From: Candidatus Sodalis endolongispinus
GTDB taxonomy: Bacteria; Pseudomonadota; Gammaproteobacteria; Enterobacterales; Enterobacteriaceae
DNA length: 64,000 nucleotides
Reading direction: 5' to 3'
Assembly: GCF_018777395.1 (NCBI RefSeq)
Contig: NZ_JAFJYC010000002.1
Location: forward strand, 186,001-250,000
The notes under the pieces are model-generated. The model was not told where the DNA came from, did not search any database, and was given only the letters and a program-made list of their open reading frames with translations. Of this stretch, positions 1-9,249 are shown piece by piece. The stretch's first letter is position 1, and every line of letters begins with the position of its first letter. Made by a program: the position numbers and the translations under genes.

Positions 1-443
1 ATGAGGCTCTGGGTTTTCTGCCCGGCGATATCGCTGAGAAGTTTGCCCCGTACTTCCGTCCGGTCCATGACATTCTGCTTCGTCGGCTAGGGTCGTCGTT
101 TATGCAATACTGTCTGCGTCCGGAAATCGGCAAAGTGGAAATCGCCCCTTTTGCCTATATGCGCGGCCTGACGTTTGAAAATGCGGTCGTTATTCTTGAC
201 GAAGCGCAGAATGTGACGGTCAATCAAATGAAGATGTTCCTGACGCGGTTGGGGGAGAATGTCACGGTCATTGTTAATGGCGACGTGACGCAATGCGATC
301 TGCCGCGCGGGGTCAAATCGGGGCTGGCGGATGCGCTGGAACGGTTCCAGGAGGATGACGATATGATATCGATTATTCGTTTCAGCCAGCAGGACTGCGT
401 GCGATCGGCGCTATGTCAGCGCACGTTGAGTGCGTACGGCTAA
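1..443 (+). CDS. phoH: PhoH family ATPase, 3' part
   Basis: This is the C-terminal 146 or so residues of PhoH, a cytoplasmic P-loop ATPase of the phosphate regulon whose exact role is unsettled. The reading frame is open from the left edge of the window, so the start and the Walker A motif lie outside it. Visible are the GFLPGDI segment, the Walker B-like run VVILDEAQN, and the NGDVTQCDLPRG segment, all very close to E. coli PhoH. The neighbouring tRNA-Ser(GGA) supports phoH over its paralogue phoL, because E. coli also has phoH and serX in the same region. A terminator hairpin follows. No lesion is visible in this part. Confidence 0.93.
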   Translation, partial: EALGFLPGDIAEKFAPYFRPVHDILLRRLGSSFMQYCLRPEIGKVEIAPFAYMRGLTFENAVVILDEAQNVTVNQMKMFLTRLGENVTVIVNGDVTQCDLPRGVKSGLADALERFQEDDDMISIIRFSQQDCVRSALCQRTLSAYG

Positions 444-464
444 CGTCTTTTCGACGATAAAAAA

Positions 465-487
465 CCCGGGTGATCACCTGGGCTTTC
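465..487 (+). terminator. Rho-independent terminator after phoH
   Basis: A G/C-rich inverted repeat (CCCGGGTGA pairing with TCACCTGGG, one wobble) lies about 20 bp after the phoH stop. It is preceded by an A run and followed by a short T-rich run. It probably ends phoH and may also serve the convergent tRNA gene. Confidence 0.65.
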
Positions 488-498
488 TTATTAAATTC

Positions 499-588
499 TG
501 GCGGTGAGGGAGGGATTCGAACCCTCGATACACTTTCGCGTATACGCACTTTCCAGGCGTGCTCCTTCAGCCACTCGGACACCTCACC
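499..588 (-). tRNA. serX: tRNA-Ser (anticodon GGA)
   Basis: Read on the minus strand this is a 90-nt class II tRNA that begins GGTGAGG and ends CCTCACC plus GCCA, so the CCA end is encoded. The anticodon loop reads CTGGAAA, giving anticodon GGA. The T arm has the usual GGTTCGAATCC and a long variable arm is present, as expected for serine. The sequence is close to E. coli serX/serW, and the position near phoH matches serX. The accessory block that follows makes this tRNA a plausible integration site. Confidence 0.96.
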
Positions 589-978
589 ACGTGTTAACCA
601 TGAGGTCAACGGGGCGCTACTATATGGATTCGCCCCTTGACGGTCAAGCATAATTTTGGCAACAAATACTGATTGCTCAAGGCGTGAGCGTTTATCGGGT
701 GAGGCATTGCCGGCCATTACAGCGCGGCTAAGGCTGGGCAAAATAATATGCGTTACGGCCTACCGGCGTTGTGGCGAAATAACCGGAGCCGATGGAGAAA
801 ATGATCCTCGCTGGCGCGGGGAAGGGCGGCGAAACGGCGGATTGAGGACCGCAGACGTGTTAGCCACAAACCGCATGCCCGCTAATATTACCGTCAGCGG
901 GCTAAGCGGTTCCAGGATGGCCATGCCCAGGATAAGCGGCCGGCACAGGTGAATGCTAAAATACGCTTGGCAATCCCG
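589..978. other. Gene-free stretch beside the tRNA
   Basis: About 390 bp without a gene I can support. One frame reads for 98 codons on the plus strand, and a short hydrophobic run can be read on the minus strand, but neither resembles a family I recognise and no ribosome binding site stands out. It may be decayed coding sequence or the edge of the accessory block. Confidence 0.4.
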
Positions 979-1827
979 TTAATCAATGAAGAAGCTGCCC
1001 CACTTATGCTGTATTTCCTCCGGGTAGATTCGGCATAATCCGCCGCCGGGGGTAAAGGTCAATTCGCCAAAGTAGATTTTGTCGTTGGCCTCATAAAAGT
1101 CGATACGCAGGTAAGAAAAATCTTTGGCGATCCGTTTGGCCAGCGAGGTCATCAGCGCCAGATGTTTCGGTTTTCCCATCGGCACCGGGCTGTTTTGTAA
1201 CCCCATACGAATATCGGTGCGCTGCCAGTTTTCATCGAAAACGTCCCGGCGGTGCGCGCCGAAACGGTCGTAATCGACCTGAATAAAGATATTCATCTCG
1301 CCCTGGCGGTTAAAACAGTGAAACTTGATATCGTTGGGGACATGCCCGTCCACCAACAGCAATTCTTCAACCAGCAGACAGGGTTTAATATTTTTATAAT
1401 GTTTCTCGCGCGACATTTTATAAAAGCTACTTTTAGTCCAAAATCGAGTAGTTGCGCTCAATTCCGTGAAGGTTAACGACGATTTATCATAAACCACTTG
1501 ATTAAAACCTGAGCCGTGGTTGTCCTTGATGACAAAAGACGCCGGCAGTGAGGCGAAAATGTCTTCCGTCAACTCATCGCAGCGACAGAATAAGTTAATC
1601 AGGTACTCTTCACCGATGGTGGCAGCAATATGTTTTCTGACTTTGTATTTGTCCGCCAAGTCGGTATAAATAGATTTCGGCCATAGGTTCCTAAGCGTAA
1701 TCTTTTCGCTAAAGGTGGTTGGGTGAATCAAGTTCGGCCATTTTTTGAAAACCTGTGAATATTTTAGCTGATGATAGATCAGGTCCGGCAGAAACTTTGT
1801 GTCTGTTTTAGCGATTGGATTTAGCAT
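979..1827 (-). CDS. TupA-like ATP-grasp family protein
   Basis: A 282-residue protein that looks like the TupA-type ATP-grasp family found in polysaccharide gene clusters, where members are thought to ligate an amino acid or similar group to a sugar polymer. Features that fit are the N-terminal HQLKYSQVFKKWPNLIHP and TFSEKI region typical of these proteins, the FVIKDNHGSG segment (residues about 90-100), the LLVEELL strand, and the C-terminal RIDFYE and GELTFTPGGG metal/ATP-binding strands. It starts inside the last 20 bases of the flippase upstream, so the two genes are translationally coupled. AT-rich relative to the core genes and probably acquired. The substrate is unknown. Confidence 0.75.
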   Translation of the reverse strand: MLNPIAKTDTKFLPDLIYHQLKYSQVFKKWPNLIHPTTFSEKITLRNLWPKSIYTDLADKYKVRKHIAATIGEEYLINLFCRCDELTEDIFASLPASFVIKDNHGSGFNQVVYDKSSLTFTELSATTRFWTKSSFYKMSREKHYKNIKPCLLVEELLLVDGHVPNDIKFHCFNRQGEMNIFIQVDYDRFGAHRRDVFDENWQRTDIRMGLQNSPVPMGKPKHLALMTSLAKRIAKDFSYLRIDFYEANDKIYFGELTFTPGGGLCRIYPEEIQHKWGSFFID

Positions 1828-3130
1828 AATGTTTAACCTCAGAAATTAACAAAGGTATACTCTTGTCTGAGGATAATATTTGGCTGGTAATGAGGCATTT
1901 TCTGAAGAAGGCGTTGAGTATGAAAAGTGATGAAAATTCTGAAAGTAACGTGGCGAATGCTGCTCCTTTTATTCCATATAGCGGGATGAGATAGCTGTTG
2001 AGGACGATGTTGAGTACGGCGATAAGCGGCATATTGACCGCAACAAAACGAAATCCGGCATTCATGATGATCACTCGATAAGCCACGGTGCCCATGACGC
2101 TGAAGCAGGTGGTCACCGCACCTATCAGCAAAATGCTGGCGGCGACGTGATAGGCTTTACCGTAAATCAGATCGATAATGGGCCCGCTCAGCAGGCTGAC
2201 TACGGCGATGACGGGTATAAATATGCTGATGGCTATTACATACAGCAAATGGATCAGCTCATCGGCCTTACGGCTGCTTTTTTCTCTGACAATGGTCGAC
2301 ATCATGGATGTCACCAGCGCCGATGGAATAATCGCCCAGCCTTGGGTAATAGATTGCGCCGCGCTGTACAAGACGACGGCATAACTCCCTAAATATTTCG
2401 CCAGCATAATTTGATCAATAAGCGTATAAATCACAATGGATAAGCTGAAGATGGCCAATGGGAAGCCGACCTGCAAAAGATATAGATGATATTTTTTAAT
2501 ATGACGTGACGTTAGATTCACTTTGATTCGACGATTCAACGTCTTTTGCGAATAACTAAACAGCACCCTGCGGATCATGAACGGCACAAAACTGCGGGCC
2601 ACAACATAGGCGACGGCAAACCACACCAGGATCATTTTCAGGTAAACAAACGTCAGGTTCATAATGATGAAAAGCAAAAGGGCACAGTTGTTAATAACTA
2701 AATTGATTTTTGAGCGCAGAGTAGCGTCGAAGAAGAGTTTGTAAATATCATGAATGCTGAAGAACGTACTCAGCAATAGCAGGGCCAGAATGACAACCTC
2801 GTTATGTTTCAGATTCAGCGATGCCCATATCATTAACGCGGCACTAAAGAGCATAAACATTTTAAATTTTAACTTTACCGATGCTGTCATTAACCGCATG
2901 CCGGAATATTTGTTCTTGGCAATGCGATTAAAAAGGATGTTATCGTTCCCTAATTGAACAAAAGGCATAATCAGGATAACAATAGACAATAAATAGCTAA
3001 AGGCGCCAAAATTAGCTGGCCCTAAATAACGGGCGACAAACATGGCAGAGATGATACCTCCCCCGGCAAAGCACAATTTTTCAAGAATGATCCAGAACGT
3101 ATTAAAAATAATCGCCGTCATAGTTACCAT
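1808..3130 (-). CDS. Wzx-like polysaccharide flippase
   Basis: A multi-spanning inner-membrane protein of the MOP superfamily (Wzx/RfbX-like), expected to flip lipid-linked oligosaccharide across the membrane. Hydrophobic helices occur along the whole length, with the family-like start FNTFWIILEKLCFAGGG followed by RYLGPANFGAFSYLLS, and further paired helices to the C-terminus. The frame is open up to a GTG at 3211, but the extra 27 residues do not look like a flippase N-terminus, so I chose the ATG at 3130; an ATG at 3121 is equally possible. It overlaps the ATP-grasp gene downstream by 20 bases. Together the two look like a remnant of a surface-polysaccharide operon. AT-rich, so probably horizontally acquired. 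Confidence 0.78.
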   Translation of the reverse strand: MVTMTAIIFNTFWIILEKLCFAGGGIISAMFVARYLGPANFGAFSYLLSIVILIMPFVQLGNDNILFNRIAKNKYSGMRLMTASVKLKFKMFMLFSAALMIWASLNLKHNEVVILALLLLSTFFSIHDIYKLFFDATLRSKINLVINNCALLLFIIMNLTFVYLKMILVWFAVAYVVARSFVPFMIRRVLFSYSQKTLNRRIKVNLTSRHIKKYHLYLLQVGFPLAIFSLSIVIYTLIDQIMLAKYLGSYAVVLYSAAQSITQGWAIIPSALVTSMMSTIVREKSSRKADELIHLLYVIAISIFIPVIAVVSLLSGPIIDLIYGKAYHVAASILLIGAVTTCFSVMGTVAYRVIIMNAGFRFVAVNMPLIAVLNIVLNSYLIPLYGIKGAAFATLLSEFSSLFILNAFFRKCLITSQILSSDKSIPLLISEVKHYAKSNR

Positions 3131-3346
3131 TTCATATTGAGTGAAAATAAACCGCAGGGCAAGGTTGTCTGCTGCGACGCTTCCGTTAAGCTGCGATGAC
3201 GAATATTTCACGCTATTGCAATATAACTATATCTTGCCGTCAGCGCGAACAACTGAAATTGACGTAAAATAAATTTCATCCGTGGCTATTTCATATTTCA
3301 TTTAAGATTAGGATGAAACAATGAGCAGCCAGATTTAATATAAAAA

Positions 3347-3367
3347 ACCCGCCAAAGCGGGTTTTTC
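3347..3367. terminator. Bidirectional terminator
   Basis: The hairpin AACCCGC-CAAA-GCGGGTT is flanked by an A run on the left and a T run on the right, so it can end transcription in both directions. It lies 21 bp beyond the stop of the CadC-like gene on the minus strand. Confidence 0.85.
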
Positions 3368-3387
3368 GCGAATGTGCGCTGAAAGTA

Positions 3388-4224
3388 TTAGCGTGACGAA
3401 CTGGGGTTGCAATAAAAGTAGGCGTCTTCCAAGCCACCGGTCGCGCCAATGCAACTGTTGGAATGAAGTAAGAGAGGATTATCATTCACCGAGCAGGTGG
3501 CGGATAGGGTGCTAAGGTCTTGCCAGTCTGCTTTTTCATCTTCTACGCCAGTAAGCGGAATATGCTTGTTCATCAAGTAGGTCAGAACGGTAGCCATCAA
3601 TATACAGATTGTTCGACTCAATAGGACTATTTTACGTTTTTGATAATAGAGTCTTTGTGTCAGCGAAAACAGATAACGCCAAACGCCCATTCCCTGTAAA
3701 CTTTTATCGGTGTAGGCATCTTGATATAGATCAGCAGGTGTTTTGGCATGAGCCGGTAACGCCCATACCGGCTCTGCATGATCAGAGGGATCCATATAGG
3801 TTTCATCGATCACTCTGGGGACCGGCTGCGCCGCTGACGCCTGTTCAGTCCGATGAGGCGGCTGTTGGCGGCCGGCTTGGCTATCCGCCCCGCTTACGGG
3901 GAGGGTATAAGGTGGGCTGGAATGCATGTCAAATCGATGTTTCTCTTCGATTATACAGCCAACACGCGGCACAGTTTTTATAATTTCGTGTTCTTTGTCG
4001 CCTATTTTTTTACGGATTGATTTTATTGTTTGATTGATTGTAGAATCAGAGCAATAGGTTCCTTTCCAAATTTGATTAACAAACTCACCACGCGTGACGG
4101 CTTTAGGCGAGTTTTTTACCAATAGGCTCAATATTTGGTACTCTTTCCAACGAAGCCGGGTGTGTAGATCGGGGGCGACTTTTACATCAAGGTTATCGAC
4201 GGTAATAGTTTCTGTAAGTTTCAT
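3388..4224 (-). CDS. CadC/ToxR-like membrane-anchored regulator
   Basis: A 278-residue protein with an N-terminal OmpR/PhoB-type winged helix (residues about 1-95). It shows LRWKEYQILSLLVKN, the TRGEFVNQIW recognition region, and the closing IIKTVPRVGC strand typical of CadC and ToxR. A proline/glutamine-rich linker follows (about 100-160), then one transmembrane helix (about 203-220) and a short periplasmic tail with several cysteines. Such proteins sense a periplasmic signal and bind DNA while anchored in the inner membrane. The sensor domain is much shorter than in CadC. A long AT-rich gap lies upstream and a terminator downstream, so it is a single-gene unit. The target genes are unknown; the adjacent polysaccharide genes or a virulence system are possible. 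Confidence 0.75.
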   Translation of the reverse strand: MKLTETITVDNLDVKVAPDLHTRLRWKEYQILSLLVKNSPKAVTRGEFVNQIWKGTYCSDSTINQTIKSIRKKIGDKEHEIIKTVPRVGCIIEEKHRFDMHSSPPYTLPVSGADSQAGRQQPPHRTEQASAAQPVPRVIDETYMDPSDHAEPVWALPAHAKTPADLYQDAYTDKSLQGMGVWRYLFSLTQRLYYQKRKIVLLSRTICILMATVLTYLMNKHIPLTGVEDEKADWQDLSTLSATCSVNDNPLLLHSNSCIGATGGLEDAYFYCNPSSSR

Positions 4225-5342
4225 TTAAAAGTACCTCAGATATTTTTTTCTTATCGTAATGCTTTCTCATAAGCTATACATGAAAATGAAAACTCAATTA
4301 ATTAGATGACATGATTTTCATTCTTTTAAGCGTAATGAAACATGAATCCTCCTATGAAGATGAGTGGTTGTGAATGCTAATCAAAGTTAGTAGAAGGCTT
4401 GGCAAGCTGTTAGGGTAATAATTCTTAATTTTATAGTCAAATTATCCTTTTTTACTTTGAGGCGCTATTGGCAGAACGGTATGGATTTATACCATGGACA
4501 AAACGATTTTGTATGATATTTATCCAAAGATAATTGGCTCAAAAAAATAATTTTGCAATGGGTTTTTAGCTGATTTTGTGAAATTAAATATAAAATATTC
4601 AACTTAATGATTTTTAATGCTTTCACCCTAATAATGAAATTAACCTTGTAACGATAACGCTTACTTTTGTTTTTACGAAAATTACGTTAAATTTCATCTC
4701 ATGGTTCGTATTTTATCGGCAGGGTAAGAAAATATGCAGTGTTTTATGCTGCCGGCATTCACTTCATTAGTGATATTCATTATGCGCCGTCGGGTGTAAG
4801 TAGTGTGATTGCAAGCCGCTGGCAGGCGTCCATTTCATCAAGTTCACATAAAATATTTGAGTTTTATCCTAAGGGCTTCGCCGCGTGAAATATCCTTCGC
4901 GCGAGTAGATATCTCGTTTTCACGACCTTGCGTGCTGCAAAACGACCGGTGAAAGGAGGGTTAAATAGCTAAGAAAAACTGGAGTAATTTAGGATTTTTC
5001 CGCCCGATAGTCACCGGAAGTTATTTGTTAAACTGGATTAACGTTACTGTTTAACCTTTTTTATCTATTCGTCCAGCTCGGCGCGTGGAAAAGGGTACGC
5101 CCGGCGGTTGATGGTGGGCACGCGACGTCGAATCTCAAGGTGCCGCGCGCTTACAGTCCGGCAGCCTCCTTAATGCCGGCGGGGGCAGGGATCCTGGCGA
5201 TTATCTTTTGGTGAAGACATTAGGCTTATGAAACCCAGTATGCTTCACGGGAACATTTTTGCTTCGCCGATGAGGCACCGGCATTGCGCATTAGCTTAAT
5301 CTATGACACTGTCTGCGCCGGTTAACCGCTATAGGTGTTAAA
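4225..5342. other. Long AT-rich gene-free stretch
   Basis: About 1.1 kb with no supportable coding region on either strand. The first 450 bp are strongly AT-rich, unlike the flanking core genes, and must contain the promoter of the CadC-like gene. The second half is more GC-rich and may be decayed coding sequence. In E. coli ghrA and ycdX occupy the interval between serX and ycdY; I see no trace of them. Confidence 0.5.
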
Positions 5343-5901
5343 ATGAATGATTTTTCGCTGGTGTGCCGGCTACTTGGTACCTTGTTTTACCGTCAGCCGC
5401 AGGATGAGGTGCTGGCGGCCGTTGCTGACGTTTATCGCGCAGAACAAGCTGGCCGAACACTGGCCGCTGAAACAGGATGCGTTACTTATATCCATGCAGC
5501 AAGAGTGTTATCCCGACGTGCTGCAGCGGGACTTTATGGCGCTTTTTTGCGGCGATGCTCCCAAAGTTACCCCCTACCGCTCCGACTGGCTTGACGCTGA
5601 TGAGAGCGAGATTCGCGAATTTCTGCTTGCTCGCGGTATGCCTTGCGGCGAGAAGCCGACCGACCATTTTGGCGCATTGTTGCTGGCGGGATCCTGGCTT
5701 GAAGATCAGGCGCAACAGGACGAAACCGAAGCGCAACGAGAGCTGTTTGACCGTTTTCTTCTGACCTGGGGCGAACAGTTTCTTAGCAAAGTGGAAGCGC
5801 ATGCCGACACTGGATTTTATCGTGCGCTGGCGATCCTCTGCCGGGAAGCGTTGCCTGAATTACGTGATGAACTGGGCGCCGACGTACAGCATCAAGGGTA
5901 G
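5343..5901 (+). pseudogene. ycdY: YcdY redox-enzyme chaperone, frameshifted
   Basis: This is a homologue of YcdY, a TorD/DmsD-family cytoplasmic chaperone that in E. coli assists the zinc phosphatase YcdX. The N-terminus (MNDFSLVCRLLGTLFYRQPQDE) is in one frame and the remainder (KLAEHWPLKQD through PYRSDW, RGMPCGE and the conserved WLEDQA) is in the next. The frame change lies near 5410-5430, so one base has been gained or lost. Everything downstream is well conserved, which suggests a recent lesion. ycdX, its partner gene in E. coli, is not found upstream. Translation from the second frame alone would lack the first helix. Confidence 0.85.
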
Positions 5902-6144
5902 TGGGCCGCGGTGAAAAGCGGTGATAGGCAATCGCTGGCGCCATAATCTGAATTGGCTTACGCCTTAACGAGTCAATTAGAGCAGCGGCGCGCCCGGCGT
6001 CCCCATTTCCTGCCGGTTTTAGAGGAACGCCAGACGACGTTTGTCTCAGCATTGCACCCGGTACCGCGCGTTGACGCTGCTCACGTCGGGCCAGCCTGGC
6101 CTATGAGGATAACCGTAATGTCTGCCGGGCTTACCGCCGCTGGA

Positions 6145-6699
6145 TCAGCGGGTGAACGGAATCACCAGCTCGCCGGGCTTGACATCGAGCCCTTTCGCCA
6201 GCGCCTCGCTTTTGTTGCGACTGGCGTCCAGACGATAGGCCGGCTGGCTATCAAACCAGCTTTTCAACGATTGCTGTAAATAAGGCCCCAGCGTGCGCAG
6301 AGTGCTGGTGAGTTTTTCCTGGTTGACGTCATAGTGAACCAACTGCATATCTTTGAGATAAATCGCCCCTTGTTCGACGTCATAATAGGGCTGTGCTTTC
6401 AACGTTAACGCGACATCGGCCTGCTGCGATCCAATCAGAGAAACGACGTTGAAACGGGCGTTGCCGGCCAAGGTCACTTTGCCGGGCTCTTCCCTGCCAA
6501 TTTGGCTGTGTAGATCCTGCAGCACGATATCGGCCGAGATAAGGCCCGGAATACCGATGGATTTGTGAAAGTCATTGTGCTGTTGCAGATAGTCATTCAC
6601 TTTCTGTTCGCTGAGACTGTAATGCGTCAACCTGTTACAGCCGCTCAGCAGCAGGCCGCAGACCACCACCGCCAGCGCGAAGCGATTACCTGGTTTCAT
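6145..6699 (-). CDS. yceB: YceB-type lipoprotein (DUF1439)
   Basis: A 184-residue lipoprotein. The N-terminus is a signal peptide ending in the lipobox LLLSGC, so Cys21 should be lipidated after cleavage by signal peptidase II. The mature part matches E. coli YceB (DUF1439), with conserved segments SQIGREEPGKVTL, GAIYLKDM and the C-terminal VKPGELVIPFT. Its function is not known. It lies before grxB in the same direction, as in E. coli, and the coding sequence is intact. Length is close to the E. coli protein (about 186 residues). Confidence 0.93.
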   Translation of the reverse strand: MKPGNRFALAVVVCGLLLSGCNRLTHYSLSEQKVNDYLQQHNDFHKSIGIPGLISADIVLQDLHSQIGREEPGKVTLAGNARFNVVSLIGSQQADVALTLKAQPYYDVEQGAIYLKDMQLVHYDVNQEKLTSTLRTLGPYLQQSLKSWFDSQPAYRLDASRNKSEALAKGLDVKPGELVIPFTR

Positions 6700-6794
6700 T
6701 CCTTTCCCATTGTTGTTACGACCTCACCGCGAGGGTTGGCCAAGCATAACATAATTGCGGTAAGGTCAGGGATCGGCAACGCTCCTGTGTGGCG

Positions 6795-6965
6795 TTGCCG
6801 ATGCAGGTTATTGCGCTAGCTTTACGCCGGCTGATACGCCATACCAACAGATTAACACGCCATCCGTTGCCGGTTAGTACGTCTTGCCGACAGGCTAATT
6901 CGCCAACCCGGTGCAGGCTAATACCTCGTGTCGACAGGCTGATATGCGAACCCGATGCAGGTCAT
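6795..6965. repeat. Degenerate ~45-bp intergenic repeats
   Basis: The gap between yceB and grxB contains related sentences such as GACAGGCTAATTCGCC (about 6889) and GACAGGCTGATATGCG (about 6933), 45 bp apart. Each is followed by a GGTGCAGG or GATGCAGG box. A third, weaker copy sits near 6797. The last copy runs to the grxB stop codon. Confidence 0.5.
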
Positions 6966-7609
6966 TGCGCCATGCTGGAAAGAAGGTTGACCTGAGTTTG
7001 TTTAGCCATATTATCGCGGTAGTCGGCGACGCGGGTGGGCCAGTCGATACCGGCGACGATGGTTAACGAGCGCAGCCAGGGAAACAAGTGAATATCGTCT
7101 TCAGACAATTTGCCGTTGCAGGCGTTGGGCTGTTTGATGAGTGGATCCAACTCGCGCAATTGCTGACTGATTTTTTTGACCAGACCCGGCGTGTGATCCA
7201 GCAATTGCGCAAAATCCCCCGTGCTGGCCTGTTTTTTATTGATGAAATATTGGCGGGCCTGCTCGGTGGCGAATTCTTCCAGGCTTGCGCGCACAAAACG
7301 CGGCAGCAACAGACGCTGGGCGGTGTCGCTGATGTCTTTTAGCCATTTGCCGATGGCGGGCTGGGTTGGACCGGTCAACAGCGGCTGCCGGTCAAGATGG
7401 TCGACGTAATGCACGATATCCATGCTTTCCGGCAAATAGCTACCGTCTTCTTTTTGCAGGATCGGCACCATTTTTTGACCTACCATGGAAATGGGGGTGC
7501 TCTCATCATCATTCGCCAAGACTTCCAGCGCGATGGGAATATTTTTGAGGCCAAAAATCATGCGGGCTTTGACGCAAAAAGGGCAGTGCTCATAGATGTA
7601 TAATTTCAT
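6962..7609 (-). CDS. grxB: Glutaredoxin 2
   Basis: Cytoplasmic dithiol glutaredoxin of the GST-like fold that uses glutathione to reduce protein disulfides and mixed disulfides. The protein is 215 residues, the same length as in E. coli. It begins MKLYIYEHCPFCVKARM with the CPFC active site at residues 9-12. The GST-like C-terminal helical domain follows, containing the conserved EDDIHLFPWLRSL segment. I chose the ATG at 7609; the frame is open for another 40 codons upstream but those residues do not belong to the family. It lies between yceB and mdtH as in E. coli. Intact. Confidence 0.95.
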   Translation of the reverse strand: MKLYIYEHCPFCVKARMIFGLKNIPIALEVLANDDESTPISMVGQKMVPILQKEDGSYLPESMDIVHYVDHLDRQPLLTGPTQPAIGKWLKDISDTAQRLLLPRFVRASLEEFATEQARQYFINKKQASTGDFAQLLDHTPGLVKKISQQLRELDPLIKQPNACNGKLSEDDIHLFPWLRSLTIVAGIDWPTRVADYRDNMAKQTQVNLLSSMAQ

Positions 7610-7750
7610 AATGTCGGCATCCTCCCGTAGTGTATCGGCGCTTGTAGCGCCGACAAGATAGTTTAAAAATAAAGTATGGGTAACATTTCGCGTGGGATCA
7701 ACCGCAGCGCGGGCACAGATGGCCAACATCCGCTCAGGCCAGATGCGCCG

Positions 7751-8968
7751 TCAGGAGCCTTCGCCCCGGCCGTTAAGCATCGCGGGCTCGATGGGCCGCT
7801 GCTGGAATTGACGATACAAGCCCAGTAAAGTGATGAAGCCTATCAGCCCCAGCATGAACCAGGTAAGCTGCGGGATCTCCAGCCGGTTGCCGACATCATA
7901 CAGCCAGCCGCCGCCGCTATAGCCGATAGCGCCGCCGAGTGCCAGGCCCAGCCGGCTAAATCCCATATAGCTGCCGCGGGCGCGGTTGTCTGCCAGCGAC
8001 GCGCCGAGCGTTTCGCGCGCGGGCTCGGCAATGACTGAGCCAATATAAAACAGGCCGATGAGCATAAACAGGGCGCGCAGATCCTCAATCAGACCGATGG
8101 GAAACAGGCTCAGCAGCATAATGGTCAGTCCCGCCATCAACCGGGTTTCCAGCCTGAAGCGCTTTTCGCTCCAGCGGGCAATGGGGTAGAGCAACGACAG
8201 CGACAGCGCCGCTTCGATAGCGTACATCCATTTCACCGCCGCTGGCTGTCCGGCGCCCTCATTGACGCGAATCGGCAGCATTAACATCACCTGCACCGAC
8301 AGCATGTAATAACCGGTCAAGGTCAGTACGTAGGTGACAAAACGCTGGTCGCGCAGCACCCGGCGCATCCCTTCCAGCATGGGTGCCCGCACGGTGGAAA
8401 TGCGATAGCCCGGCAGCAACCAGGCATTGAAAATGGCGGCAAACACAAACAGCACCGCGCCGGCCAGGAAGACCAGCTTGAAATCATAGCGCAACAGCCA
8501 GCTGCCGAGCAGCGCACCAATAACGGCACAGGCGCTATCCTGCATCATCAACAGCGAATAGAAGCGGCCGCGCTCCCACGGGCGCGTCAATTTGATCACC
8601 AGCGCCGTTCGGTGCGGATCGAATAAGGTGCCCCCGAGCGCGGACAGCGCGCAGGATAGCCACAGCAGCCAGGGTTCATCGGCGATGCCTATCAACACAA
8701 ACCCCAGGGCGCGCATCAGCATACCGGCGATAATCATCGGTTTTGCCCCGAGTTTGTCGGCGAAGGCGCCGCAAAAGATCCCCAGCCCCTGCTGGATAAA
8801 TTGTCGCAGGCCCAGCGCAATGCCCACCAGCAGCGCGGCCCAGCCGAGTTGATCCACAAAACGGATGGAAATGAGCGGAAAGACGACATAAAAGCCCATT
8901 ACCACCAGCATATTATCCATTAACAGAAAATATTTACCCAAGCTCCGAGCTTGCGAGACCGACGACAT
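7751..8968 (-). CDS. mdtH: MFS drug efflux transporter MdtH
   Basis: Inner-membrane major facilitator of about 405 residues and 12 predicted helices. E. coli MdtH confers resistance to quinolones when overproduced. The N-terminus ([19 protein letters not shown]) and the [16 protein letters not shown] segment in helix 2 and its following loop are nearly identical to E. coli, as are [12 protein letters not shown], the AEPARET segment and [18 protein letters not shown]. The ATG used gives the same start as E. coli. It is transcribed on the minus strand upstream of grxB with a 141-bp gap. No lesion seen. Confidence 0.95.
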   Translation of the reverse strand: MSSVSQARSLGKYFLLMDNMLVVMGFYVVFPLISIRFVDQLGWAALLVGIALGLRQFIQQGLGIFCGAFADKLGAKPMIIAGMLMRALGFVLIGIADEPWLLWLSCALSALGGTLFDPHRTALVIKLTRPWERGRFYSLLMMQDSACAVIGALLGSWLLRYDFKLVFLAGAVLFVFAAIFNAWLLPGYRISTVRAPMLEGMRRVLRDQRFVTYVLTLTGYYMLSVQVMLMLPIRVNEGAGQPAAVKWMYAIEAALSLSLLYPIARWSEKRFRLETRLMAGLTIMLLSLFPIGLIEDLRALFMLIGLFYIGSVIAEPARETLGASLADNRARGSYMGFSRLGLALGGAIGYSGGGWLYDVGNRLEIPQLTWFMLGLIGFITLLGLYRQFQQRPIEPAMLNGRGEGS

Positions 8969-9249
8969 GCTCCACCCTAAGTTGCAATATAAGGCTACGA
9001 GGACAGCCTATTCTGACCGGAATATTTGTTTAGCGATAGTGTGCTTAGGGATGATATTTTTTAATAGCGCGGAATTAGCAAAGCATATACTTTATTATCA
9101 CCGTTATATTATTGTTTATAAGTGGCGCAGCGCCCCGGTCAGCATAAAACGCGGCATGAGGCTCAAGAAGATCGAAGGCAGGGTGATTGATGCCCAAACG
9201 TCGACCTTCGCGCCAGTAAGCGTCAGTAAAACGGGAGGGCGAAGTAAAG

